A DNA stretch of 64,000 nucleotides from Nocardioides luteus (GCF_000960475.2 NZ_JZDQ02000023.1:1-64000), one strand, 5' to 3'; counted from the stretch's first letter, positions 1-9,412 are shown. The notes: a model not told the origin generated them from the sequence alone. Made by a program: numbers and translations.

Positions 1-102
1 GAAACACCGCCCTGATCCTATTTGCGCAGCCCCTTGGTCGAGCCACCACGCGCCTAGCCGTTCTCCGAAATCAGGTGTCTCCGAGGCGGACCTGGTGGGC
101 GT

Positions 103-543
103 TCAGCGACTGCTGTCACTGGACAGCAAACGCTCGACGATCGCCTTGAGCGCTGCCGCGTCGTCAGGCCCGAGCCGGTCCAGCAGGTGTCGACGGGTCG
201 AGGCGTCCAGGGACGGCCCTGCCGCCTCGATCGTGCGTCGGCCCTCCGGTCGCAACGCGACTTCGACGCCGTTGGCGACCTTGTCCCGCGTCACGTAGTC
301 ACGTTTCTCCATCCTGGTCAGCTGGTGCGAGAGCCGGGTCCGATCCCAGCCCAGATCGGCGGCGATGGCGTTCTGCCGGAGGACGCCACCAGATTCGTAC
401 AGGCACACCAGGACGCTCAGTTCGGCCTCCGAGAGACCGGACGCTGCGGTCATGTCAGCGACGACCGCGGAGCGAACCGTCTCGTGCGCGCGCTTCCACA
501 GCAGCCACAGCTCGGTCGCCTCACTCGAGTCCTCTGTTGACAT
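103..543 (-). CDS. MarR-family transcriptional regulator
   Basis: A 146-residue protein with the MarR winged-helix layout: an N-terminal dimerisation helix (about residues 5-30), then a helix-turn-helix at about 55-80 containing AADLGWDRTRLSHQLTRME, followed by a wing with a basic RDYVTRD stretch. Length is typical of the family. It is divergent from the small membrane protein at 604, and an inverted repeat lies over its own start codon, which suggests autoregulation. The ligand is unknown. DNA binding is family knowledge; the target is inference from position. Confidence 0.85.
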   Translation of the reverse strand: MSTEDSSEATELWLLWKRAHETVRSAVVADMTAASGLSEAELSVLVCLYESGGVLRQNAIAADLGWDRTRLSHQLTRMEKRDYVTRDKVANGVEVALRPEGRRTIEAAGPSLDASTRRHLLDRLGPDDAAALKAIVERLLSSDSSR

Positions 544-550
544 ATCAACA
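535..550. promoter_or_regulatory. inverted repeat over the marR start codon (candidate operator)
   Basis: TGTTGA-CATA-TCAACA is a six-base-arm inverted repeat that includes the ATG of the MarR gene (complement of 541-543). It lies in the 60-base gap between divergent genes, a common place for a MarR operator. Binding is inferred. Confidence 0.45.
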
Positions 551-603
551 CCGCCCTTCTAGGTTTGCCCGTACAACCCGACCTGCGAGTAAGGACTTCC
601 GCA

Positions 604-1134
604 ATGCTCGATTCCCGACGGCCTTACCTCAGCCTGCGCGCTGTGGCGCTTCTTCCCCTCGTGCTGTTCTTCCCGATCGCCATCGCCTTCTTCGTGAATC
701 CGGACGTGGCGTGGGGAGAATACCTGGGGGTCTTCTTCCACCTTTCCATCCTCTTCCTCGTCGCGCGCCTGGAGGCGGCACCGTGGGCCAAGGCCGCCGG
801 CTACGGATGGGTGGCCCTGGACGTGCTCGCCGGCATTCTGATGATCAACAACGTCCCGTACGACACGGCCTGGGCGGTCCGGCTCGGCGGCCATGTGCTC
901 GCCGGTGTGTGGATCGTGTCGAGTTCGCTGGTCAGCAGGGCTTGGCCGGTCACCGTGATCGGCACGGTCACGGGGCTCTGGCTCGCCGCGTACTCCTTCG
1001 TGGGGGGCGTGCTTCCCGAGTCGTACCTGAGCCCGGCCGGCATCTGCATCTTGATCTGGTTCGCCCTCGTGGCGATCTTTCACCGGCCGACGGAGGAGCG
1101 ATCGGCGGCGTCGGTGAGCCCGGCAGTGGTCTAG
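604..1134 (+). CDS. small multi-pass membrane protein of unknown function
   Basis: A protein of 176 residues from the ATG at 604, which has AAGGA nine bases upstream; an in-frame ATG at 565 is less well placed. It is strongly hydrophobic, with about five or six predicted membrane segments (for example LLPLVLFFPIAIAFFV near the N-terminus and ICILIWFALVAIF near the C-terminus) and a short charged tail. I do not recognise the family. Its stop overlaps the stop of the convergent amidase by three bases. It is divergent from the MarR gene and is the most likely target of that regulator. Confidence 0.7.
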   Translation: MLDSRRPYLSLRAVALLPLVLFFPIAIAFFVNPDVAWGEYLGVFFHLSILFLVARLEAAPWAKAAGYGWVALDVLAGILMINNVPYDTAWAVRLGGHVLAGVWIVSSSLVSRAWPVTVIGTVTGLWLAAYSFVGGVLPESYLSPAGICILIWFALVAIFHRPTEERSAASVSPAVV

Positions 1135-2573
1135 AGGGCGCTCGCTGGCCGCGTAGCTCTTCGGTCCGGACGGATGTGGTGCTGCGGGTTGACCTGCTCG
1201 AAGGCTTCGGCCACCGCCATCAGGAGATCGTCGGATCCGTCCGCGCCCACCATCTGAAGACCTACGGGCAAACCATCGATGTCGAAGCCGGCCGGCACCG
1301 ACATGGCGGGCAGGCCCGTCGCCGAGATGAGCGTTGCCGCCCGCATCCAGTCCAGGTAGGTCTCCATGCGGACACCGTCGATCTCGGTCGGGTACTCCAG
1401 CGAGGCATCGAAGGGCTGTACCTGGGTCGCCGGGGCGAGCAGCACGTCATAGCGGTCGAAGAACGCCGTCGTGGACCGATGCAGGCGGGAACGGGCACGG
1501 GTCGCGGAGCGGAGATCGTCGGAGGTCAGCGCCAAGCCACGCTCGATGTTCCACTGCAACGCAGGCTTCAGCTCGTCGCGATGCTCGAGGTAGATCTGTT
1601 CGTAGGTGGTGGAGAAGTCGAGGGCGCGTGTGGTGAAGAAGACCTCGTCGGCGTCCCGGAGATCCGGAGCGGCGACCTCGACCCGGGCGCCCAGCGTCTC
1701 GAAGTGACGAACCTGCTCGGCGAGCACGGAGAGCACCGGACCCGAGACCGGGATACCGAGGCCGAGGTCGGGGGTCCACGCCACGCGTAGGCCGGAGAGG
1801 TCGCCGGCCCGCACTCGGTCGCTCACCGGGTGCTGGCCCGGCGGGTGAATCGCGGAAGACGGGTGCGAGCGCCCGATGACCGACATCATCAACCGCAGGT
1901 CGGCGACGGTGCGGGCCAGTGCGCCCTTGCGGGATATCCAGGCCCACGGGTCGTTCGCGTTGCCGAGCGGAACCAGGCCGGCCGAAGGGCGGAGGCCGAT
2001 CAGGTTGCAGAACGAAGCCGGCGTACGGATCGAGCCGCCCATGTCACTGGCATCACCGGCCGGCTGGATGCCCGCGGCCACCGCGGCGGCGACGCCACCG
2101 CTCGACCCTCCCGCGCTGCGGGTGGGGTCGTAGGGATTGGTCGTCGTCCCGAAGACCGGGTTGAAGGTGTGGGAACCCGCGGCGAGCTCGGGGACATTCG
2201 TCTTGCCTGTCGTGATCACGCCGGCAGCACGGAGCATCGCGACGATCGGTGCGTCGGTGGACGGGACCCTGTCGGCGTAGACCGCAGACCCGAGAGTGGT
2301 ACGCATCCCCGCGGTGTCGTGGGTGTCCTTGTGGGTCATCGGGACACCGTGCAGCACCGGGAGCGGTTGGCCGGCCGCGGCCCTGCGGTCGGCCTCGGCG
2401 GCGGCCTCGAGTGCGCGGTCGGCATCGAGCGTGCACACCGCGTTGATGGCTCCGTTGACCTGGTCGATGCGTTCGAGATGGGCGGTCACCGCCTCCCGTG
2501 CGGACAACCGGCGTGCGCGAAGGAGACCGGTCATCTCGAGAAGGCCGAGGTCGCAGAGTTCGGTGCTTTCCAT
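1131..2573 (-). CDS. amidase signature family hydrolase
   Basis: A 480-residue amidase-signature enzyme. The Ser-cisSer-Lys triad is visible: Lys82 in THKDTHD, Ser157 in GGSSGG, and nucleophile Ser181 in DMGGSIRTPA. The start chosen is the ATG at 2573; a longer TTG start at 2672 would add 33 residues that do not look like the family N-terminus, and neither start has a strong ribosome-binding site. The family cleaves C-N bonds in amides and related compounds, and the substrate cannot be read from sequence. It is divergent from an AbgT-type carrier, so an imported amide is a reasonable guess only. Confidence 0.88.
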   Translation of the reverse strand: MESTELCDLGLLEMTGLLRARRLSAREAVTAHLERIDQVNGAINAVCTLDADRALEAAAEADRRAAAGQPLPVLHGVPMTHKDTHDTAGMRTTLGSAVYADRVPSTDAPIVAMLRAAGVITTGKTNVPELAAGSHTFNPVFGTTTNPYDPTRSAGGSSGGVAAAVAAGIQPAGDASDMGGSIRTPASFCNLIGLRPSAGLVPLGNANDPWAWISRKGALARTVADLRLMMSVIGRSHPSSAIHPPGQHPVSDRVRAGDLSGLRVAWTPDLGLGIPVSGPVLSVLAEQVRHFETLGARVEVAAPDLRDADEVFFTTRALDFSTTYEQIYLEHRDELKPALQWNIERGLALTSDDLRSATRARSRLHRSTTAFFDRYDVLLAPATQVQPFDASLEYPTEIDGVRMETYLDWMRAATLISATGLPAMSVPAGFDIDGLPVGLQMVGADGSDDLLMAVAEAFEQVNPQHHIRPDRRATRPASAL

Positions 2574-2761
2574 GGCCACATCGTCGGCGATGTTTGCGAT
2601 CTCCGTCAGCAGGGGCGGTCGTGTACTGCTCAAGTGATGCAGATTCGCCACGGTTGTGGCCGATTCCGCCAAAGGACGGCAAGGCTGTCTGAGGTGATGT
2701 GACTGACATCCGACGTTGCTAGCGTCCCGGCCACTACCTGACCCGGCTGAGGGAGTCCATC

Positions 2762-4309
2762 ATGAGCACGACCAGCCCAGACGAGATCAACGCCATGTCT
2801 CCTGCGATGCGACGGATCTTCTCTGTCCTCGCAGCAGTCGAACGAATCGGCAACAAGCTGCCGCACCCATTCTGGCTGTTCTGGATCCTCAGTGGAGTCC
2901 TCGCGGTGGCCAGCGCCGTCATGGCGGCCGCGAACGTGTCCGTGACCCTTCCCGGCACCGACGAGACCCAGCGAGTGCAGAACCTGCTGTCGCTGGACGG
3001 CCTCACCTACGCGCTCGACTCCGCGCTGGAGAACTTCGCCGGATTTCCACCGCTGCCCGTCGTGGTCACCGTGCTCATGGGCGTGGCGGTCGCCGAACGT
3101 AGCGGTCTGACCGAAGCGGTGCTGCGGGCAACCATCGTGCGGCTGCCGGCTCGATGGGTGACATTCGCCGTCGCGTTCGCCGGGACCGTGGCTCACGTGA
3201 CGTTCGACGCCGCGTTCGTCATCTTGATCCCCATGGCGGCGCTGGCATTCAAGGCGGCGGGACGGAACCCGGTCATCGGGGTGGTCACGGCGTACGTATC
3301 GATCTCCGCCGGATACAACGCCAGCCCACTGGTCACCCCCTCGGACGCGATCATCGGATCCCTGACCACCAGCGCCGCCCAGATCGTCGACCCGAACTAT
3401 GTGGTCACCCCGACGGCGAGCTACTTCTGGAACGCCGCCTCCTCCGTCCTGGTCGCGGTGGTGGTCACCGTGATGATCGAGTTCGTCCTCAACCGGCGCC
3501 CGGAGGCGGAGTCCGACGAACTGGCGGACGGCGAGCCGATGGATCTGACGCTGTCGTCCCGGGACCGGCGCGCGATGTGGCAGGCGCTCGCCGTCGGTGC
3601 CGCCATGCTGGCGGTCGCCTTCGCCATCACGTTGCCGCCCGGCTCGCCGCTGCGCGGGGAGTCCGGCACACTCTCGGAGTCGATCATCCTGCTCAACATG
3701 GCGGTCGTCGTCTCCCTGCTCTTCGCCACCATGGGGTTCGTCTACGGGCGGCAGACCGGATCGATCGCGTCGCTGGGTGACCTGCCGGGGCTGATGGCCG
3801 AAGGCGTACGTCTGATCGCGCCGATCGTCGTCCTGTTCTTCTCCATCTCCCAGTTCCTCGCCTACTTCTCCTGGACCGGTATCGGCTCGGTGGTCGCGGT
3901 CGACGGCGCAGCGCTGCTCGAGCGGCTGGATGCGCCGACGCTGGTGATCCTCGCGATCCTGGTGGTGGTGGTCAGTGCCGTGAACCTGATGGTCACGAGT
4001 GGATCGGCGATGTGGTCGCTGATCGCCCCGGTCGTGGTGCCGATGCTGATGTACGTCGACATCTCGCCGGAGGTGGCTCAGACGGTTTACCGCATCGGCG
4101 ACTCGTGCACGAACGCCGTCACCCCGATGAGCGCCTACTTCATCCTCGCGCTGGGATACATGCAGCAGTACCGGCGCAGCGCGGGCATCGGCACCCTGGC
4201 TTCCTACACGTTGCCGATCGCGTTGGTGCTGCTGGTGGTCTGGACGCTCTTCTTCGCGCTCTGGTACGCAGCTGGGATCCCGCTGGGACCCGGAGTCCCG
4301 GTTCGATGA
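2762..4309 (+). CDS. abgT: AbgT-family transporter
   Basis: A 515-residue integral membrane protein of the AbgT family, opening with the characteristic NKLPHPFWLFWILSG segment and carrying about a dozen hydrophobic spans. The re-entrant loop sequences YNASPLVTPSDAIIGS (about 180-196) and VTSGSAMWSLIAPVVVPM (about 415-432) are typical. AbgT of E. coli imports p-aminobenzoyl-glutamate; other members have been reported to export sulfonamides, so substrate and direction are not settled here. The ATG at 2762 has GGGAG seven bases upstream. It ends 14 bases from the convergent Lrp-type gene. Confidence 0.88.
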   Translation: MSTTSPDEINAMSPAMRRIFSVLAAVERIGNKLPHPFWLFWILSGVLAVASAVMAAANVSVTLPGTDETQRVQNLLSLDGLTYALDSALENFAGFPPLPVVVTVLMGVAVAERSGLTEAVLRATIVRLPARWVTFAVAFAGTVAHVTFDAAFVILIPMAALAFKAAGRNPVIGVVTAYVSISAGYNASPLVTPSDAIIGSLTTSAAQIVDPNYVVTPTASYFWNAASSVLVAVVVTVMIEFVLNRRPEAESDELADGEPMDLTLSSRDRRAMWQALAVGAAMLAVAFAITLPPGSPLRGESGTLSESIILLNMAVVVSLLFATMGFVYGRQTGSIASLGDLPGLMAEGVRLIAPIVVLFFSISQFLAYFSWTGIGSVVAVDGAALLERLDAPTLVILAILVVVVSAVNLMVTSGSAMWSLIAPVVVPMLMYVDISPEVAQTVYRIGDSCTNAVTPMSAYFILALGYMQQYRRSAGIGTLASYTLPIALVLLVVWTLFFALWYAAGIPLGPGVPVR

Positions 4310-4323
4310 CTCGGGTGACGGGA

Positions 4324-5325
4324 TCAGGTCGCATGGGCGCCGAGAGGCAGACGCACCCCGGAGCGCTTCATCGCCTCGAGGATGACCGAGATCTGCCGAC
4401 TCTGCACCATCTGACGCCATGGCGCGGTGTCGATCAGCTCGTAGAGGGAGGCCTGGTCCGCTACCGCGACGTTGATGGCCAGGTCGTACTCACCCGCCAG
4501 CGCACTCATCTGCCGCACTCGTGGCTCAGCGAGAACGTGCTTGACGAACGTGTCGAGGCGCCCCGGAAGGACACGTACCCAGATCATCGCCTCGAACGGG
4601 AAGCCCAGCAGGGCTGGTTCGACCACGGCCCGCGACCACACGCGACGGTTGACCAGGAGCCACTCCAGCCGTCGCCGGGCGGTCGACTCACTGATCCCGG
4701 CGCCTCGAGCGATCTCGGTGGTGCTCGCCCGACCATCTCGGCGCAGCACCTGGGTGATGGCGCGGTCGGTGGGCGTGAGGGGCTCCGGCTCGCTCCCATC
4801 GGGCTGCTGCAGACCGAAGGGTGGCGCCTCGAGCGCAGCGATCTGTGCCGGGGTCAGGATCGGCGGGCGCCATTGACGTACGGACCGGAGGATGCGCAGA
4901 ACGGGGTCGGCGTGTGCCCTTGCCAGACCGACCGTGGCGGGCAGTTCGTCGAGTACGAGCCGGGGCAGGTTCGCAGTGCTCACCCTGATCTCGGCGACAC
5001 AGTCGACCCGGCCGGTGAGGGCGTATGCGAACACGCAGTCGGGGCGCTGCGCCAACGCCGTCGCCGTGCTCCGCACGGCGCCGACCGCGCACTCGGCTCG
5101 CACCATCACGGCGGCGTTGTGACCATCGAGGCTGGATATCTGGATCACCCGCTTGGCGAGGAGGTCGGTGCCACGCCTCGTGATGGTCCGCTCGGGTTCG
5201 TCCAGCACCTCGGCGATCCGTCTCCAGCTCACCCGCCCGTCGACCTGCATCGCCGCCACGATCTTGCGATCCAGCTCATCGAGCGGGGTCGCAAAGGGCG
5301 CAGGCACAGGCCCATTGTTCCCCAA
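4324..5325 (-). CDS. tandem Lrp/AsnC-family regulator, probable regulator of ACC deaminase
   Basis: A 333-residue protein made of two Lrp/AsnC units in one chain. The first helix-turn-helix is at about 16-60 (LDRKIVAAMQVDGRVSWRRI), with a degenerate ligand domain after it. The second is at about 182-230 (TDRAITQVLRRDGRASTTEI), with a second ligand domain to the end. Usual Lrp proteins are about 150 residues. The TTG start is supported by AAGGA eight bases upstream. It is divergent from acdS with only 53 bases between. Lrp-type AcdR regulating acdS is known in proteobacteria; the same role here is inference, and the duplicated architecture differs from AcdR. Confidence 0.85.
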   Translation of the reverse strand: MGNNGPVPAPFATPLDELDRKIVAAMQVDGRVSWRRIAEVLDEPERTITRRGTDLLAKRVIQISSLDGHNAAVMVRAECAVGAVRSTATALAQRPDCVFAYALTGRVDCVAEIRVSTANLPRLVLDELPATVGLARAHADPVLRILRSVRQWRPPILTPAQIAALEAPPFGLQQPDGSEPEPLTPTDRAITQVLRRDGRASTTEIARGAGISESTARRRLEWLLVNRRVWSRAVVEPALLGFPFEAMIWVRVLPGRLDTFVKHVLAEPRVRQMSALAGEYDLAINVAVADQASLYELIDTAPWRQMVQSRQISVILEAMKRSGVRLPLGAHAT

Positions 5326-5378
5326 GAGTTATTTCCTTCGTATGACCTCAGCTCAATCACTCACCGAGAGGAACCATC

Positions 5379-6386
5379 ATGTCGCTCGACGACTTCGACC
5401 GCTATCCGCTGCTGTTCGGCCCCAGCCCGATCCACCGGCTCGACCGGCTGACCAAGCACCTGGGCGGCGCACAGATCTGGGCCAAGCGCGAGGACTGCAA
5501 CTCCGGGCTCGCCTACGGCGGTAACAAGACCCGCAAGCTGGAGTACATCGTCCCGGATGCTCTCGCCAGTGGGGCGGACACGCTGGTGTCGATCGGCGGG
5601 TACCAGTCCAACCACACCCGCCAGGTGGCCGCGGTAGCCGCGAAACTCGGGCTCAAGGCCCGGCTGGTTCAGGAGAAGTGGGTGGACTGGCCCGACGTCA
5701 CGAACGACCGGGTCGGCAACATCATGCTCTCCCGGATCATGGGAGCCGACGTACGACTGGACGCGAGCGGCTTCGACATCGGCATCAGGGACTCCTGGGA
5801 ACAGGCGATGAAGGACGTACGCGACGCCGGCGGTACGCCGTACGGCATCCCCGCCGGCGCCTCCGAGCACCCGCTCGGCGGTCTCGGCTTCGCCAACTGG
5901 GCACGCGAGGTCGAGGAGCAGGAGGCCGAGCTCGGCGTCTTCTTCGACACCATCGTCGTCTGCACCGTCACCGGGTCGACCCATGCCGGGATGATCGCCG
6001 GGTTCGCCGGGCAGGATCGCCCGCGGCGGATCATCGGCATCGACGCCTCGGCCACGCTCGAGAAGACCCGCGCCCAGGTCGAGCGGATCGCACGGCACAC
6101 GGCCGAGCTGATCGGCCTCGGCCGCGACCTGCGCGACGACGAGATCACCGTCCTCGATGGCTGGGCCGGCGACCTCTACGGGATCCCGGTCGAGTCGACC
6201 ATCGACGCGATCCGGCTCTCGGGGGAACTCGAGGGCATGATCATCGACCCCGTGTACGAGGGCAAGTCGATGGCCGGACTGATCGACCTCGTCACCCAGG
6301 GTGAGATCGGGTCCGATTCGACGGTGCTCTACGCCCACCTCGGTGGGCAGCCGGCCCTCAACGCCTACGCTGGACTCTTCTCGTGA
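5379..6386 (+). CDS. acdS: 1-aminocyclopropane-1-carboxylate deaminase
   Basis: A 335-residue PLP enzyme that opens the ring of ACC, the plant ethylene precursor, to 2-oxobutyrate and ammonia. The PLP lysine is Lys50 in [11 protein letters not shown] and the proton-abstraction serine is Ser77 in [10 protein letters not shown]. The residues that separate true ACC deaminases from D-cysteine desulfhydrases are present: Glu294 in DPVYEGKS and Leu321 in [13 protein letters not shown], matching Glu295 and Leu322 of the Pseudomonas enzyme. The start has GAGAGGAA upstream. It is followed after 40 bases by an E1-like dehydrogenase that could take its keto-acid product. Confidence 0.93.
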   Translation: MSLDDFDRYPLLFGPSPIHRLDRLTKHLGGAQIWAKREDCNSGLAYGGNKTRKLEYIVPDALASGADTLVSIGGYQSNHTRQVAAVAAKLGLKARLVQEKWVDWPDVTNDRVGNIMLSRIMGADVRLDASGFDIGIRDSWEQAMKDVRDAGGTPYGIPAGASEHPLGGLGFANWAREVEEQEAELGVFFDTIVVCTVTGSTHAGMIAGFAGQDRPRRIIGIDASATLEKTRAQVERIARHTAELIGLGRDLRDDEITVLDGWAGDLYGIPVESTIDAIRLSGELEGMIIDPVYEGKSMAGLIDLVTQGEIGSDSTVLYAHLGGQPALNAYAGLFS

Positions 6387-6426
6387 TCAGGCGGGGTAAA
6401 CGCCAGGCCAGGCCCAGGGAGATCGC

Positions 6427-8775
6427 ATGACCGATGCCGATGTCGTCCGCACGACCGTCCCGACGAGCTCGCCGGAGACGATCGCCGCGCTCCGAGCAGT
6501 GGCACAACGCGTCCGCTGGCTCGCCACCGCGATCGTGGACGCGGCGAACCGTGGCCGTCCCAACCGGACCGGCGTCAAGGTCGGCGGACACCCGGCCTCC
6601 TGTGCCTCGATCGTCGAGATCATGGTCGCGCTCTGGTTCCACGAGCTCACCCGTCACGATCGGGTGTCGGTCAAGCCTCATGCTTCTCCGGTGCTGCACG
6701 CGATCAACTATCTGCTGGGAGACCTCGACGAGACCTACCTGCCGACCCTGCGGGCCAAAGGCGGCTTGCAGAGCTACCCCAGCCGGCTGAAGGACCCGGA
6801 CACCGTGGACTTCTCCACCGGCTCCGTGGGCATCGGCGCGACCGCAGCGCTGTGGGCGGCGATGTCGCATCGCTACCTTCGGTCGCACGTCGACACCGCG
6901 CCCGAGGCCGGTCGTTTCATCAGCCTGCTCGGTGACGCCGAGCTCGACGAGGGAGCGGTCTGGGAAGCGATCGCCGACCCCGCGGTCTCCCGCCTGGGCG
7001 AGCTGATGTGGGTGGTCGACCTGAACCGCCAGTCCCTCGACCGAGTGATCCCCGACATCCAGATCGAACGACTCCAGGGGATGTTCGCGGCTGCGGGATG
7101 GCAGGTCGTCACCCTCAAATGGGGACAGTCGATCTCGCGGCTGTTCGAGCAACCGGGCGGCGCCGACCTGCGTGCTCGTCTCGAACAGATGCCGAACGAG
7201 GAGTATCAGCGCATGCTGCGTGTGGACGGCTCCGAGGTCGGCGCACGCATCGTCGCCTCCGGGGCGAGCAGAGAGCTCCAGGACCTCGTCGATCGAACCG
7301 CTCCCGACGAACTCGCCGAGGCTGTTCGCGACCTGGGTGGCCACGACCTTCCGCAGCTGATCGAGACCTTCGGCTCCCTCGACACTCATCGGCCGAGCGT
7401 GGTGTTCGCGTACACGATCAAGGGGCGAGGGCTCCCGACGGAGGGACATCCCAACAACCACTCGGCGCTCCTCACCGAGTCCCAGATGTCTACGCTCGCG
7501 GAGAGCACGGGCAGCAGCGTCGAGGATCCGTGGCGACGCCTGGCGCCCGGATCAGAGGCAGCGGAGCTCTGTGCCCGGCGCGCCGCCGCGCTTCGCCGCA
7601 GCCCGCACCAGGCAGCGCCGGCCCTACCGGTCCCACCCTCGCTGGGTCACCCCTACCGCAAGCCGATCTCCACCCAGGCGGCGTTGGGAAGGTTGCTGGC
7701 CGATCTCCCACGCGATGCTCCTCTGGCGGCAGCACGGGTCGTGACCTGCAGCCCCGACGTCGCCTCCTCGACGAACCTCGGTGGATGGATCAACAAGACC
7801 GGCGTCTGGTCGGTCGAGGACCGGCGCGACTGGTTCGCCGATGATGCGGAGCGAGTCCTCAAATGGTCGGAGGTGACCAGCGGCCGCCACATCGAGCTCG
7901 GGATCGCGGAGGTCAATCTGGTCGGCCTCCTGGGTGAGCTCGGGACGACCTGGAGCCGTTGGGGCGAGCGCCTCATCCCGATCGCCACTCTCTACGACCC
8001 CTTCGTCTCCCGGGCCCTCGAACCCTGGTCCTACGGCATCTACGCCGGGGCGCAATCCATCCTGGTGGGTACGCCCTCGGGGGTCACGCTCGCTCCCGAA
8101 GGCGGAGCTCATCAGTCCATCACCACCCCGTCGATCGGCCTGGAGCAGCCTGGTTGTGTCGCCTGGGAGCCATGCTTTCCCCAGGATCTGGAGTGGACGT
8201 TCCTGCACGCAATGAGCCAGGTCGGCATCGCCGGCGGAACCTCAGCGTACTTCCGTCTCTCCACGCGTCCCATCGATCCGGCTGCAGCGTCGCTTCCTGA
8301 CGACCCCGATCTGCTCGAACGCCGCCGCCGTCAGGCGATCGCCGGAGGCTACCGACTCTCCGGCCATGATCCCCGAATCGAGGACGTCACGCTCGTCGGT
8401 GTCGGGGCGATCATGCCTGAGGTCGTGCGCGCCGCTGAGATCCTGGCCGATCAGGGTGTGGTGGCAGGAGTCGTCTGCCTGACGAGTCCCGACCTGGTGT
8501 TCCGTTCTCTCCAGCAGCGCGCGCGTCGAAACCCTGGAGAGGGCGGCAACATCATCGACGACCTGTTTCCCGCGGCGGCGCCAGCGCCCTTGGTCACTGT
8601 CATGGACGGGCATCCCCACACGCTGTCGTTCTTGGCGGGAGCCCGCGGTGACCAGATCCGATGCCTGGGCGTCACCGAGTTCGGGCAGTCCTCCGACCTC
8701 GACGACGCCTATCGAATCCACGGGATCGACACAGCCTCGATCTTGGACGCGGCACTGTCGTTGGCGGGTCGATAG
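6427..8775 (+). CDS. transketolase-like / homodimeric 2-oxoacid dehydrogenase E1-like ThDP enzyme
   Basis: A 782-residue protein that resembles the single-chain E1 of pyruvate dehydrogenase (AceE) and transketolase. The ThDP-binding region begins GDAELDE (169-175) and ends at Asn200 in VVDLNRQSLD, which parallels AceE; the usual GDG is GDA. The C-terminal domain carries DGHPHTLSFLAGARG and GVTEFGQSSDLDDAY, close to the AceE C-terminus. It is shorter than AceE (about 890) and no E2 or E3 gene is nearby. It follows acdS in the same direction. Oxidation or transfer of 2-oxobutyrate is inference; the acceptor is unknown. GGGAG precedes the start. Confidence 0.8.
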   Translation: MTDADVVRTTVPTSSPETIAALRAVAQRVRWLATAIVDAANRGRPNRTGVKVGGHPASCASIVEIMVALWFHELTRHDRVSVKPHASPVLHAINYLLGDLDETYLPTLRAKGGLQSYPSRLKDPDTVDFSTGSVGIGATAALWAAMSHRYLRSHVDTAPEAGRFISLLGDAELDEGAVWEAIADPAVSRLGELMWVVDLNRQSLDRVIPDIQIERLQGMFAAAGWQVVTLKWGQSISRLFEQPGGADLRARLEQMPNEEYQRMLRVDGSEVGARIVASGASRELQDLVDRTAPDELAEAVRDLGGHDLPQLIETFGSLDTHRPSVVFAYTIKGRGLPTEGHPNNHSALLTESQMSTLAESTGSSVEDPWRRLAPGSEAAELCARRAAALRRSPHQAAPALPVPPSLGHPYRKPISTQAALGRLLADLPRDAPLAAARVVTCSPDVASSTNLGGWINKTGVWSVEDRRDWFADDAERVLKWSEVTSGRHIELGIAEVNLVGLLGELGTTWSRWGERLIPIATLYDPFVSRALEPWSYGIYAGAQSILVGTPSGVTLAPEGGAHQSITTPSIGLEQPGCVAWEPCFPQDLEWTFLHAMSQVGIAGGTSAYFRLSTRPIDPAAASLPDDPDLLERRRRQAIAGGYRLSGHDPRIEDVTLVGVGAIMPEVVRAAEILADQGVVAGVVCLTSPDLVFRSLQQRARRNPGEGGNIIDDLFPAAAPAPLVTVMDGHPHTLSFLAGARGDQIRCLGVTEFGQSSDLDDAYRIHGIDTASILDAALSLAGR

Positions 8776-8783
8776 CGGCAGAT

Positions 8784-8803
8784 GACGCCTCGAGCGGGCG
8801 TCA
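8784..8803. terminator. weak hairpin between convergent genes
   Basis: GACGCC at 8784-8789 pairs with GGCGTC at 8798-8803 around an eight-base loop, between the E1-like gene and mftR. There is no T-run and it reaches into the mftR stop codon, so termination is only possible. Confidence 0.3.
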
Positions 8804-9412
8804 GGCCGAGACGTACGAGCGCAGGTGCGCCATCGTGGCGTCGAGCAGGTGGGGGAGCGAGGCGTCCTCGTCGGCGAGCCATGCCTGGTAGGAGGTCAGC
8901 GCCAGGGCCAGGGCGACCTGGCCGACGGTCTGGGGGAGCAGGTCGTCGGGCCGCGTGCCGGTGCGCTCGGCGACGTACTCGGCGATGACCTCGCGCCAGC
9001 TCGCGTAGCGGAGCACGGAGTGGGCCTGGAGTGCCGGCGTGGTCAGGATCAGCCGCATCCGGTCGCGGTGGCTGGGGCTGGCGTCGGCGGGGAAGTCGTT
9101 GAAGGCGAGTACGCCGCGGTGGACCGCCTCGTGGAGCGGGAGGCCTTCGGGCATGGCGCGCAGGATCTCGCGGAAGCCGTCGAGGGTGCGGTCGAACTGT
9201 CCCCAGGGGATGTCGTTCTTGGACGGGTAGTAGCGGGTGATGGTGCGTCGGCCCACCCCGATCGCCTCGCCGATGTCGTCGAGGGTGGTGGCCTCGAAGC
9301 CTTTGGTCACGAAGAGCCGGAAGGCCGCCTGCTCGATCTCCGCGTGGGATGTCACCGCCGGGCGGCCGCGGAGCGAGCTGCGCGGCTTCGCATGGGCGGG
9401 CGTGGTCGGCAT
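8801..9412 (-). CDS. mftR: mycofactocin-system TetR-family regulator MftR
   Basis: A 203-residue TetR protein from the ATG at 9412 (a TTG three codons earlier is possible). The DNA-binding domain is at about 15-65, with TLDDIGEAIGVGRRTITRYYPSKND as turn and recognition helix, followed by PWGQFDRTLDGFREIL, a sequence typical of MftR. It is divergent from mftA. Known MftR of mycobacteria represses the mft genes and responds to long-chain acyl-CoA; that response is family knowledge, not seen here. Confidence 0.9.
   Translation of the reverse strand: MPTTPAHAKPRSSLRGRPAVTSHAEIEQAAFRLFVTKGFEATTLDDIGEAIGVGRRTITRYYPSKNDIPWGQFDRTLDGFREILRAMPEGLPLHEAVHRGVLAFNDFPADASPSHRDRMRLILTTPALQAHSVLRYASWREVIAEYVAERTGTRPDDLLPQTVGQVALALALTSYQAWLADEDASLPHLLDATMAHLRSYVSA

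Noticed and set aside
1-102. End of an upstream gene at the left edge
   Set aside because: Frames entering from the left either stop at once or run on as shadows of the marR gene; no motif is recognisable.
2630-4420. A 596-codon open frame on the minus strand opposite abgT
   Set aside because: Composed largely of His/Asp/Arg/Gln runs, the mirror of a membrane protein gene.
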